Virus record (IMG/VR): IMGVR_UViG_3300037137_000781 | Coordinates: 1-27,429 of that record | DNA: 27,429 bases | Origin: a virus | Strand: one strand, 5' to 3' | In this document: piece after piece, positions 16,359-23,872 of the stretch | Position numbering within the stretch: the first letter of the stretch is position 1 | Layout: each line of letters begins with the position of its first letter | Notes under the pieces: model-generated | The model's database searches: none | What the model saw: the letters and a program-made list of their open reading frames with translations, nothing else | Told to the model about the DNA's origin: nothing | Translations under genes and position numbers: made by a program

Positions 16359-16915
16359 TGGAAAATTTAAGTCTTAAATTGCAGTATGATATCGTAAAGG
16401 ACAATAAGTTAATTTATAAATCTGATATAGAAGAATGCCACAGTTTTGTAAAGGCATGGTTAATTTATCTTACTTATGCAATAGGAGGAGCATATAGTTT
16501 TAATCTAAAGGATACTGGAAATGTAACCCGTAGTGGAACAGGTGATGTTGATAATCGAATGAAGGTTGCAATATCTGCTGGAGACGTAAGTCAAGGAATA
16601 GTGGCAGGAATTGGAACAAATGCGGTAACTTTAGATGATTATGCTCTACAGACTATAATAGGTCATGGGGCGGGAGCAGGTCAATTGCAGTATTCTGATT
16701 GCTCTGTAGGTGCACCTGGTTACACGGCAAGCACCATAACTGAAACCATAACAAGAGTATTTACTAATGCTTCTGGAGGAACAATTACCATAAAAGAAAT
16801 TGGTATATATGGATTTTCTAATCGTGCTTATTGCATCGCTAGAGATTTGGTAGATATAGAGCTTTTTAATGGTGCCCAATTAACTCTTAATTATATCTTA
16901 GAGGTTAGCATATGA
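16358..16915 (+). CDS. Tandem tail paralogue 1 (185 aa)
   Basis: First of four adjacent related genes. Shared features: an N-terminal beta-strand segment then SFVKA (residues 30-34), a G-(I/V)-x-x-G-I/V-G-T-x region, a DDYALQTIIGHG-type motif (about 91-102), an FTNASGGTITIKEIGIYG segment (about 134-151) and a RD...L-x-x-x-Y ending. The start overlaps the preceding stop by 1 base (TAATG). The gene is AT-rich compared with neighbours. Similar IGTG...DDY.L...HG...EIGIYG patterns are, from memory, widespread in small phage structural proteins. Tail or fibre role inferred. Confidence 0.55.
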   Translation: MENLSLKLQYDIVKDNKLIYKSDIEECHSFVKAWLIYLTYAIGGAYSFNLKDTGNVTRSGTGDVDNRMKVAISAGDVSQGIVAGIGTNAVTLDDYALQTIIGHGAGAGQLQYSDCSVGAPGYTASTITETITRVFTNASGGTITIKEIGIYGFSNRAYCIARDLVDIELFNGAQLTLNYILEVSI

Positions 16916-17466
16916 GAGATAATTTTCAGGCGTATTATAGCTATCAAATAAGTGAAGGAGATAAGATAATAAAAAAAGGAAGAAAGAAAAGTCATAGCTT
17001 TGTAGAAGGTATGGCTCATGCATTTTCACATTTTCTTGCTCTAACATATAATTTTTCCTCTACTGATACAGGAGGAACTGTAAGGAGTTATAGTGGATAT
17101 GGGGGATATGGTGCTGGTATTACAGATGGAACTTACGGGATTCTGATTGGAACTGGAAGTAATTCGGAATCAATAAGTGACTATAAACTCCAAAGCCAAA
17201 CAGGTCATGGGACTACATCTAACTTTGTATATTATAATGCTTGCACCATAGGAGCTGCTGCTGCAACTCCAAGCGATATAAGCGTAAGGGTGGCAAGGAC
17301 ATTCACTAACCAATCTGGTGTAACTAAAACTATAGAAGAAATAGGGCTAGCTAGTCGGCATAGCACGGGATATAAATTTCTGCATATCCGTGATTTGACT
17401 GGGGGAATTACGGTAAATAACGGGCAGACACTAACCATAAACTATGATTTTATAACTATGCTATGA
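16912..17466 (+). CDS. Tandem tail paralogue 2 (184 aa)
   Basis: Second paralogue, beginning MRDNFQAYYSYQISEGDKII, overlapping the first by 4 bases (ATGA, 16912-16915). It keeps SFVEG, IGTGSNSESISDYKLQSQTG, the HG following it, FTNQSGVTKTIEEIGL and a RDLTGGITVNNGQTLTINY ending. Gly/Tyr-rich segment near residues 62-70 (SYSGYGGYG) is specific to this copy. Divergence from copies 1, 3 and 4 is large, so the duplication is not recent. Confidence 0.55.
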   Translation: MRDNFQAYYSYQISEGDKIIKKGRKKSHSFVEGMAHAFSHFLALTYNFSSTDTGGTVRSYSGYGGYGAGITDGTYGILIGTGSNSESISDYKLQSQTGHGTTSNFVYYNACTIGAAAATPSDISVRVARTFTNQSGVTKTIEEIGLASRHSTGYKFLHIRDLTGGITVNNGQTLTINYDFITML

Positions 17467-18068
17467 ATCTTTTTTATAAGCTTACTTTTTTAGACGATAA
17501 ATACAAGATAATAAGGGAAACTGTCCCAATCCAGTCAAAAAGCTTCCTGAAAGGTTTTGTATGGTGCTTAAATTCGGCATTTACATCTGCTAAGGCTACA
17601 AGTGCAATACAGGATACACAAGGGAATATAGATACGCCAATTTCTGGTTATCAATGGTCATTCCATCCAGGAGGAGACTCTCAATATTTATTCTCGTCTT
17701 CTAGCTATTTAAAAACAGATGAAGTGGGAATAGTGGTAGGAACAGGTAATACCCCGATTACCGTAGACGACTATAAATTAGCATCGCAAATATATCATGG
17801 TTCTACTTCAGGAAAATTTGAATATCTTAGTTGTGCGATAACTAATTTGGTAGTTTCTGGTGCTGCATATTCATTTGATTTACAAAGGATATTCCTTAAT
17901 TCAAGTGGGGGTTCAATAGACATAGCAGAGATAGGAATATATTCAAGAATTTATTTATCTCCAAGTGGAAATTCTAATTTTATGATAATTAGGGATATCG
18001 TTTCTGCAGCGGAAACCGTAACTGATGGAGTTTATATCAAGGCAACTTATACATTCCAGATAACATGA
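17463..18068 (+). CDS. Tandem tail paralogue 3 (201 aa)
   Basis: Third and longest paralogue, beginning MNLFYKLTFLDDKYKIIRET and overlapping copy 2 by 4 bases. It shows KSFLKGF, VVGTGNTPITVDDYKLASQ, HG, LNSSGGSIDIAEIGIYSR and a RDIVSAAETVTDG ending. Extra length lies in an insertion between the SFLKG segment and the GTG motif (near residues 50-85). Function as for the other copies. Confidence 0.55.
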   Translation: MNLFYKLTFLDDKYKIIRETVPIQSKSFLKGFVWCLNSAFTSAKATSAIQDTQGNIDTPISGYQWSFHPGGDSQYLFSSSSYLKTDEVGIVVGTGNTPITVDDYKLASQIYHGSTSGKFEYLSCAITNLVVSGAAYSFDLQRIFLNSSGGSIDIAEIGIYSRIYLSPSGNSNFMIIRDIVSAAETVTDGVYIKATYTFQIT

Positions 18069-18625
18069 AAGTATATTATAACCTTAAAGTTTTCGGTGAT
18101 GGGAAGTTAAAGAGGAAAACAAGGAAATACAGGAGTAGGAGTTTTTTAAAGCCGTTCCTTTATATTTTTGGCAATTCTGTAGGAGGAATATCTAATGTCT
18201 GTTCAGATATTGGTGGAAGTTCAAGGAATACGAATGGGATTATAAAAGTCAGTTATCCTGGGCTTCTTAGTTATGTTAACCCAGATAATGTGGGCATACA
18301 AATAGGGACAGGGAATACTGCCGTGACTCTTACCGATTATAAATTGCAGACCGCAGTTCTTCATGGGGCATCTGCTAATAAAATGCTGAAACACGGGACT
18401 TATACAAGGAATTTTATCACGGGAGCGACTACTTCCTCTTTTGATATTGAGTGCATGTTCTTAAACTCAAGTGGTGGAAGTATCACAGTTAAAGAAACTG
18501 GGATATATGGATATGACAATAATTTGTATTATTTTTGTGTATTAAGGGATGTTTTGGCTTCAACAGTCCAGGTAGATGATAATGAATATTTACTAGTAAC
18601 TTACACAATACAGGTTGCAGTATGA
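18065..18625 (+). CDS. Tandem tail paralogue 4 (186 aa)
   Basis: Fourth paralogue, beginning MKVYYNLKVFGDGKLKRKTR, overlapping copy 3 by 4 bases (ATGA). It carries RSFLKPF, QIGTGNTAVTLTDYKLQTAV, HG, LNSSGGSITVKETGIYG and a RDVLASTVQVDDN ending. The basic run KLKRKTRKYRSRS near residues 14-26 is a feature of this copy. Its stop overlaps the next gene start by 4 bases. Confidence 0.55.
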   Translation: MKVYYNLKVFGDGKLKRKTRKYRSRSFLKPFLYIFGNSVGGISNVCSDIGGSSRNTNGIIKVSYPGLLSYVNPDNVGIQIGTGNTAVTLTDYKLQTAVLHGASANKMLKHGTYTRNFITGATTSSFDIECMFLNSSGGSITVKETGIYGYDNNLYYFCVLRDVLASTVQVDDNEYLLVTYTIQVAV

Positions 18626-19137
18626 GCCAGATATTCAAGATTTGGAATACATATATTTCTCCCGCAAGCGACGAACAGCTTGACTTGGGTTCGGGGGCTT
18701 TGCACTGGAAGGACTTATATTTAAGTGGTATTGCTTATCTTGACAATGTAACTATGGGGGGCAATTTAGACCTCAACGATTTCTCCATAGAATCAATAGG
18801 ATATTTATACGGGATTTCCAGTGATGATTATATCCGAATGAGCCAATTAGGAAGGTTAATCATCAATATGACGGGAATCGGCACTCCCTATTTAGACCCC
18901 GACATAGACATCACTGGGTCAGTCTATTTTGACGATGACATTGGTTTAGCCATTGACAAAAAGATAATGTTCGGAGATGAGGAGTCCTATATCCTGAGTG
19001 ATGACACCGACCACCTTGATGTGACTTCTACTAATATAGATTTGAATGGAAAGGTAAATTTTACGGGAAGCACTAACTTAATGTTCTCTGAAGGGGATTT
19101 GGTGAGTTATGACGAGGAGGTAGTTTTTTATGCCTAA
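18622..19137 (+). CDS. Tail-fibre-like protein (171 aa)
   Basis: A 171-residue acidic, predicted beta protein that starts MSQIFKIWNTYISPASDEQL. The segment GALHWKDLYLSG (about residues 25-36) and DTDHLDVTSTNIDLNGKVNF (about 137-156) resemble the repeated shaft-like motifs found in phage fibre and collar proteins. GC content is higher than in the four upstream paralogues. The ATGA overlap with paralogue 4 keeps it in the operon. Receptor binding or attachment is inferred. Confidence 0.5.
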   Translation: MSQIFKIWNTYISPASDEQLDLGSGALHWKDLYLSGIAYLDNVTMGGNLDLNDFSIESIGYLYGISSDDYIRMSQLGRLIINMTGIGTPYLDPDIDITGSVYFDDDIGLAIDKKIMFGDEESYILSDDTDHLDVTSTNIDLNGKVNFTGSTNLMFSEGDLVSYDEEVVFYA

Positions 19138-19154
19138 AGAAAGTCAGGTGAACC

Positions 19155-19532
19155 TTGCCTAATTTAAAAGAGAAGGCTATTACTCTGCTCAACTCTACTA
19201 ATGTATCTTTGGCTGCTGACGCTGATACTGTCCTTTACACAGTCCCTACAGGAAAAAGGTGTATCCTGACTAACGGGATACTTGTGGTAGGGGCAGATGC
19301 AGGGACTAGCATGATAAGCATAGGGCAGAACAGCTCGGAAACTGACTTCGCCCCTTATAATATGTTAGCTGCGATAAACGCTGCCTATGACACCGCTATC
19401 ATAATGCCTGTCCCTAATACAAGCACCACCTTGACTAAATCATATCCAGCGGGGACAGTGATAGAAGCCAGGGTCAGTTCTAACGCAGGCGGGGCAGCAA
19501 ACACACTCTTTTTATACGGGATGATTTACTGA
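19155..19532 (+). CDS. Small beta-sandwich virion protein (125 aa)
   Basis: A 125-residue protein, predicted beta-sandwich, starting at TTG (19155): MPNLKEKAITLLNSTNVSLA. The core has YTVPTGKRCILTNGILVV (about residues 28-45) and the C terminus GAANTLFLYGMIY. A 10-codon frame (19130-19162) with GAGGAGG upstream overlaps the start and may couple translation, or AGGTGA (19146-19151) may serve as the site. TTG is the only plausible start that keeps the full domain. Composition suggests a minor structural component. Confidence 0.5.
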   Translation: MPNLKEKAITLLNSTNVSLAADADTVLYTVPTGKRCILTNGILVVGADAGTSMISIGQNSSETDFAPYNMLAAINAAYDTAIIMPVPNTSTTLTKSYPAGTVIEARVSSNAGGAANTLFLYGMIY

Positions 19533-19945
19533 TGAGATACCATATCGAGCGACTACCCTACGAACAGCTTGAGGAACTTGAAGAAGTCGCTACCCTTGCG
19601 GGTATGACTGAGCCTATTGATTACAACTGCGATTTCTTCGTGGCACGGAACGGGAGTTCAAAGATTTATGGGTTCGCTGGGGTGAACCTGAACATGCCCT
19701 TATACCCCCAGTTTGAGCATATTGTCATACACCCCCAAGTCCAGAAGTCAAGGTTAGCCATGATTCTTATGACTGCTGTAGAGGATTTCCTTAAGAAAAA
19801 CAAATACAGCGTCTATGTATGTTACATACTGAACACGATGAACTGGATGCAGGAGTATGCCGTCAAGTTTGGATTTTCTTCCTATTCCCATGATGATGAA
19901 GGTGTTTGGTTTGTCAAGAACTTAAACAAAAAAGGAGTGACCTAA
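19532..19945 (+). CDS. GNAT-like acetyltransferase
   Basis: A 137-residue protein with the shape of the GNAT N-acetyltransferase fold: a beta stretch at about residues 46-54 (YGFAGVNLN), then motif A, EHIVIHPQVQKSRLAMIL (62-79), with an acyl-CoA pyrophosphate-type loop Q71-K-S-R-L-A76 in which the usual Gly is Arg, and a C-terminal region WMQEYAVKFGFSSY (105-118) like the family's aromatic 'x-x-GF' ending. It would use acetyl-CoA on an unknown amine. The start overlaps the preceding stop by 1 base (TGATG). The altered motif A makes activity uncertain. Confidence 0.55.
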   Translation: MRYHIERLPYEQLEELEEVATLAGMTEPIDYNCDFFVARNGSSKIYGFAGVNLNMPLYPQFEHIVIHPQVQKSRLAMILMTAVEDFLKKNKYSVYVCYILNTMNWMQEYAVKFGFSSYSHDDEGVWFVKNLNKKGVT

Positions 19946-19946
19946 A

Positions 19947-20600
19947 ATGTGCGGTGGTAAGGAAAAACAGCCTGAAGTTTCGTGGAGTCAATCTCCTGAA
20001 TATGCAAAACAACAGGAATTGTTCACGAAATACCAAGAACCCTATATGGCGAGCCAGTATAATTTGTATCAGGATGTTTTTGAACCACAGGCGAGGTCAT
20101 TAGGGCAGAAACTTGGGAACCAACTCAACCAACCACTTTCTCTCCCCGATGATATTTGGAACAGCCTTTGGCAGAAGGGCAGGGAGAATGTCGGTGCTGA
20201 ATATGGGAATATTAGGCAATCAGCAAGCGAGAGGGCTGCAGGGTCGGGAATGTTAGGTCAGGGTCCAACTGAAAAATACTTCCAGAACCTTGATTTGTCT
20301 CAAGCTAAATCAATGGAATCCCTTGCAGCGGATATGGCAATACAGGAATGGATGGAAAAGAAAACTTCCCAACAGCAGGCAATACAGAATTCCATGGGTT
20401 ATCAGGGTATGCAACCATCATTCAACTTACAGATGCCTACGAGCCAACAGGTAGTGAGTCAAGATGAAGGATATGGTGGATTATTAGGTGGTTTAGGAGG
20501 AGTGGGAGGTGCATTACTTGGTGCATGGATGGGTGGTCCTGCGGGAGCAGCAGTTGGTTATTCGGCAGGTAGTTCACTAGGTCAAGGGATAGGGGGATAA
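19947..20600 (+). CDS. Candidate internal/ejection protein 1 (217 aa)
   Basis: A 217-residue protein: charged and helical N-terminal part beginning MCGGKEKQPEVSWSQSPEYA, Gln-rich centre, and a hydrophobic glycine-rich end (about residues 176-217, GGLLGGLGGVGGALLGAW and GAAVGYSAGSSLGQG) that looks like a glycine zipper able to insert into membranes. AAGGAGTGA precedes the ATG. It opens a block of three such genes followed by a lytic transglycosylase, the usual composition of the genes for internal virion proteins that make the DNA-ejection path in podoviruses. Confidence 0.58.
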   Translation: MCGGKEKQPEVSWSQSPEYAKQQELFTKYQEPYMASQYNLYQDVFEPQARSLGQKLGNQLNQPLSLPDDIWNSLWQKGRENVGAEYGNIRQSASERAAGSGMLGQGPTEKYFQNLDLSQAKSMESLAADMAIQEWMEKKTSQQQAIQNSMGYQGMQPSFNLQMPTSQQVVSQDEGYGGLLGGLGGVGGALLGAWMGGPAGAAVGYSAGSSLGQGIGG

Positions 20601-20602
20601 TA

Positions 20603-21670
20603 ATGCCGATTCCTATTAGTTATCCGATACAACAACAATCGCCCTTGGATTTGGCAAGCATCCAGCAGCGACAGCAAGCACTTAAACAGCAGCAGCAACA
20701 ACAGATGATGGCTAATATAATGGCTGTTGCTGAAGTTATGCAAAAACAAAAACAGCTTAAACTAGAAGAGCAGAAATTAAATCCCACTCCCCAGACTGCT
20801 GCTACCCAGATATTAGCAAATCCTATGGCAATGATGGTAGCAGGTTCAGACCCTGATTTTAGTAAAAGACTTACTGATATGCTTAACGCTAAGACTTGGG
20901 ATGATTATATGTCAAGTCAACTAAATAGTAAAGAGGGAATATCAACTGAACCTAAAAGTATAAATATACCTGCTATGCAGCCAGCAGAACAACAAACAAC
21001 TAGTCCAATACAGAATTTTCCGCAATTAGGTTCTCTTGAAGATGTTTTTGCTCAGATGAGACAACCTGGTGGTATGCCTATGAGTTTTAAGGGTGGGACT
21101 TTTAAAGGTATGCAGTTTGGTGCCGACCCTATGGCACAGGAATATATGAAGCGTAAGTTTGAAGTAGCTACTGAAAATCTTAAGGCTGAGTCTAAAAGAA
21201 AGCAGTCTGCTGAAGCTACAATGAGCGGGACAGCAAGATTTACAAAACAATTTGGCAGGTCATATAATGAATTGAAGACTATGTTCCCAGATATCGGGGA
21301 AATAGGTTATACTGGATGGATGACTAGGAAAGGTGCACAGATAGCGAACTATTTTGACCAGTTGCCAGAAACAAAGGCGTTTACTGTCAGACTGAAGCCT
21401 ATAGCTAACCAGATGGCTCGTGATGTTGAAGGCGGGAGAATAACTGACCAGGACAGGCAGATTTATGCCGATAGTTTTGTTAATGCCTTGAAAAACCCAT
21501 CTGAAACTAATATCAGGCTTGCTTCAGAAGCTTTACTTGACCTGAGGGACAAGGGCGGTGATATTAGCAAAGTTGTCAATGAACTGGCAACTTCTGAAGT
21601 AGATATTATACAAAAGATTGTTCTCCAGGTTTTAGAATCGTCTCCTGACTGGGAGGTTTCAAATGAGTGA
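20603..21670 (+). CDS. Candidate internal virion protein 2 (355 aa)
   Basis: A 355-residue protein, very Gln-rich at the start (QQQQQ runs in residues 12-38) and helical. The C-terminal half is less biased and carries charged, Leu-rich helices. No enzymatic motif, no signal peptide. Position between the two glycine-zipper proteins suggests an internal (ejection) protein. The ATG lies 2 bases after the preceding stop. Assignment is by context. Confidence 0.52.
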   Translation: MPIPISYPIQQQSPLDLASIQQRQQALKQQQQQQMMANIMAVAEVMQKQKQLKLEEQKLNPTPQTAATQILANPMAMMVAGSDPDFSKRLTDMLNAKTWDDYMSSQLNSKEGISTEPKSINIPAMQPAEQQTTSPIQNFPQLGSLEDVFAQMRQPGGMPMSFKGGTFKGMQFGADPMAQEYMKRKFEVATENLKAESKRKQSAEATMSGTARFTKQFGRSYNELKTMFPDIGEIGYTGWMTRKGAQIANYFDQLPETKAFTVRLKPIANQMARDVEGGRITDQDRQIYADSFVNALKNPSETNIRLASEALLDLRDKGGDISKVVNELATSEVDIIQKIVLQVLESSPDWEVSNE

Positions 21671-22871
21671 AGTGATAACTTTTAAAAATAAGAAGACAGG
21701 AGAAACTATTACTTTAGACAAAAAAGTAGTTTCTCCCGCACCTGTGAAAAATAAATCTGCTACTATCGCAGAGGATATAAAAAGTAGGGGGACTATACAA
21801 GGTCAGATAGGTTCTAATCTATTTGCTCAAAGTCCTCTAAGGAAAGGTGTAGGGGCTTTACAGACTATAGGTGCACCATTACCAATGATAGAAGCTGGAA
21901 TTGCTAATCCTGCTTTGGCTATGCAATCTGGTAATTTCAATCCAATAGATTTAGGGAAAGAGGCTATTGCAGGTTTCACAGGTCAAAAGCTAGGTCAATA
22001 TGGTGATGTGTTCAGAGGAGCTAATTTTCCTGAGCCAGTTGCTGCTTCATTAGGGCTTGTATTGGCGTCATCACCATTAAAAGCACTGAATATGGCAAAT
22101 AAAGCATTTGGGAAAATATCAAAGATGTCTGATAAGGGTATTCTGCGTGCAGGAGATTCTTTACTTAGTGCAGTCAAGAATGCTACAACCGAAACAGGCA
22201 CTAAGCTAGAAGAAGCATATAAAGTTGTCAATGATGTAACTGTGAATCCTGTTGTTTTCAATAGTCTTTTGAAAAGAATGCCTAAACCTTTACTTGAGGA
22301 ATTTGAAAATACCATAGGAAAAAGTATTTTTGCAAACCCTACAGTTGGCAACTTAAGAAAAGTAAAGCAGATAGTAGGCAAATATAAACCTTCAATTTTT
22401 GGTAGGGAAGAAAGAGGTATGAGCGAGAATATAGAAGGAGAGAAATTAAATCAGCTCTATGGTAATATAAAGATGTTTATTGATACTGTAGTAACAAGCA
22501 AGAAGGGTGGTTCCGTAGCACAAAGGTTGTCAAAAGCTGATGATGCTTTTACGGAAGTTGCTAATGCCTCTGATTATATACAGAAGACTATTACTGACCC
22601 TACTTTGCATTTAGCTACCAAAGGCGGGGCTATGGCTAAGAAGTTAGCTTTAGAAGGTGATGTTTCAGGCAGAAAAGCTCTTAATATATTGAAAAGCTCA
22701 GGGGCGAGGAAGGCAATAAATAAGGCGTTGAGTGACTTAGAGTCCTTCAATAAATGGCAGTTTGTAGGTAAACTCGCAGAGCATGCAGCAGGTGCAGCAA
22801 CATTTGGTGGAGCTATTGGTGGGGCAGGTGGTTATATTGGAAGTAAGATGTATAATAGGAATTTAGAATAA
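21663..22871 (+). CDS. Candidate internal/ejection protein 3 (402 aa)
   Basis: A 402-residue, mostly helical protein starting MSEVITFKNKKTGETITLDK. It ends with AAGAATFGGAIGGAGGYIGS (about residues 373-392), a second glycine-zipper-like segment. The ATG overlaps the preceding gene by 8 bases and the stop overlaps the transglycosylase ATG by 1 base (TAATG). A role in the ejection channel is inferred from neighbourhood and the zipper; no diagnostic motif was recognised. Confidence 0.55.
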   Translation: MSEVITFKNKKTGETITLDKKVVSPAPVKNKSATIAEDIKSRGTIQGQIGSNLFAQSPLRKGVGALQTIGAPLPMIEAGIANPALAMQSGNFNPIDLGKEAIAGFTGQKLGQYGDVFRGANFPEPVAASLGLVLASSPLKALNMANKAFGKISKMSDKGILRAGDSLLSAVKNATTETGTKLEEAYKVVNDVTVNPVVFNSLLKRMPKPLLEEFENTIGKSIFANPTVGNLRKVKQIVGKYKPSIFGREERGMSENIEGEKLNQLYGNIKMFIDTVVTSKKGGSVAQRLSKADDAFTEVANASDYIQKTITDPTLHLATKGGAMAKKLALEGDVSGRKALNILKSSGARKAINKALSDLESFNKWQFVGKLAEHAAGAATFGGAIGGAGGYIGSKMYNRNLE

Positions 22872-23332
22872 TGGCAGGCGAAAAAGACTTATCTTTGAAT
22901 CTTCCAGCAAACCTTATTGATGCTCTTATCCAGCAGGAAAGTGGCTGGAATGCTAATGCCTATAATCAACAATCTGGAGCTACTGGTTTAGGACAAATTA
23001 CACTACCTGCTTTACAGGAATTTAATCAATATAATAATTCTCAGTATTCAATGAATGATATGTATGATGCCCAGAGTAATCAGAGAGTAGCTTACTGGTA
23101 TCTGATGGATAGAATACCGAGAATGCTGAAAGCATATAAAATACCAATTACTCTGGACAATGTCTTATGGGCTTATAACGCAGGGATAGGGAATGTCAAG
23201 AAGAACAGGATGCCTAAGGAAACAATAAATTACATAAAGAAAGTCAAGGACAACCTTTCATTATTCGGGGGTGAAGCATTTTCAGGTTCATACAGCAACT
23301 CAAATGGGCAGGGGAACGCAGGGCAGAGGTAA
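22871..23332 (+). CDS. Lytic transglycosylase (SLT-type)
   Basis: A 153-residue peptidoglycan-cleaving domain with the SLT motifs: catalytic Glu23 in QQESGWN, GATGLGQI (36-43), and AYNAGIGNV (101-109) followed by YIKKV (121-125). It has no signal peptide, so it probably enters the wall as a virion protein during ejection rather than by secretion for lysis. It follows the three ejection-type genes. The last twenty or so residues are Gly/Ser/Asn-rich linker, and a second reading frame overlaps this end (23278-23484). Confidence 0.88.
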   Translation: MAGEKDLSLNLPANLIDALIQQESGWNANAYNQQSGATGLGQITLPALQEFNQYNNSQYSMNDMYDAQSNQRVAYWYLMDRIPRMLKAYKIPITLDNVLWAYNAGIGNVKKNRMPKETINYIKKVKDNLSLFGGEAFSGSYSNSNGQGNAGQR

Positions 23333-23484
23333 GGCGGGTAGGTAATGTTTCTGCCGACAGGATTATCAAGCGAAGGAGTAAGCTCTACCAGGAGTTCCTT
23401 GACCTTGAGAAACGCAAGAATGACTTCAGAGACCACAAGGTCAGGTTAGAGGAACTTGACTGGATTATAGGCGGGTGCAAATGA
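23278..23484 (+). CDS. Charged coiled-coil frame without a standard start
   Basis: A reading frame, open from 23275 to a TGA at 23482, overlaps the transglycosylase end in the -1 frame. The part beyond the overlap is strikingly protein-like: ADRIIKRRSKLYQEFLDLEK, then RKNDFRDHKVRLEELDWIIG, a charged helix. Its stop overlaps the next ATG (ATGA, 23481-23484), a hallmark of real genes in this operon. There is no ATG, GTG or TTG in frame before the helix. A candidate AUU start at 23278 has GGGGGTGA just upstream; alternatively a -1 frameshift near GGGG (23311-23314) would fuse it to the transglycosylase. The coding of the helix is fairly sure, its start is not. Confidence 0.5.
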   Translation: MFRFIQQLKWAGERRAEVRRVGNVSADRIIKRRSKLYQEFLDLEKRKNDFRDHKVRLEELDWIIGGCK

Positions 23485-23723
23485 GCTACAAAGACCTCCA
23501 GGTAAATAACAGACCAGTAATACCTATTGATGGGAATCTTTGGGGGACTATCATCTTTGACCCCGACGAGGGCAGCCCTTCATACATAGGGTTACATACT
23601 TCACGCTCAGCTGCTTATTCTTCAAATGACTGGAGAATATTAAGACTTTTCCGAGGGACAGGAAGCATTACCCAGATTCACACCGAACACGGGTCTTGGA
23701 GTGCAAGGAGCTTGATATTTTAG
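23481..23723 (+). CDS. Small phage tail-type protein (80 aa)
   Basis: An 80-residue protein beginning MSYKDLQVNNRPVIPIDGNL, with SYIGLHTSRSAAYSSNDWRI (about residues 34-53) and a C-terminal GSWSARSLIF. The same 'PxYIGLHx...DWxIxx...GSW' arrangement is, from memory, seen in many small phage proteins. The frame could be opened at GTG 23475, but ATG 23481 overlaps the preceding stop and is preferred. Immediately after its stop another frame (-1) continues coding-like sequence, so this gene may be one half of a frameshifted pair. Confidence 0.58.
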   Translation: MSYKDLQVNNRPVIPIDGNLWGTIIFDPDEGSPSYIGLHTSRSAAYSSNDWRILRLFRGTGSITQIHTEHGSWSARSLIF

Positions 23724-23863
23724 ACTTCCATTTTGACATTTTTAGCGGGCAGTTCCTAATGATTTTCAGGGATACCATACAGGCAGCTGGACCGTATGTC
23801 CCTCCGAATACTGGTATGCCTATGGGGTTGTTGCTATTATTAACTTACCCTGCACCACCTTAA
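23696..23863 (+). CDS. Short frame in -1 register after the 80-aa protein
   Basis: A frame of up to 55 residues from TTG 23696, or 34 from ATG 23759, ending TAA 23863: it contains LDFHFDIFSGQFLMIFRDTI and later AAGPYVPPNTGMPMGLLLLL. It overlaps the end of the 80-aa gene and otherwise fills the gap to the 902-aa gene. The first part looks like real coding sequence although ATG 23759 begins inside it. A 1-base insertion at the T4 run 23718-23721 would fuse it to the 80-aa protein. Options: an independent small gene, a frameshift mutation or sequencing error, or programmed frameshifting (no classical slippery heptamer is present). Confidence 0.4.
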   Translation: MECKELDILDFHFDIFSGQFLMIFRDTIQAAGPYVPPNTGMPMGLLLLLTYPAPP

Positions 23864-23872
23864 AGGAGTTTT

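Noticed and set aside
23345-23449. 34-codon frame from ATG 23345 (MFLPTGLSSEG...)
   Set aside because: Composition is Ser/Thr/Arg filler, whereas the overlapping frame with the charged helix is much more protein-like and ends in an ATGA overlap.
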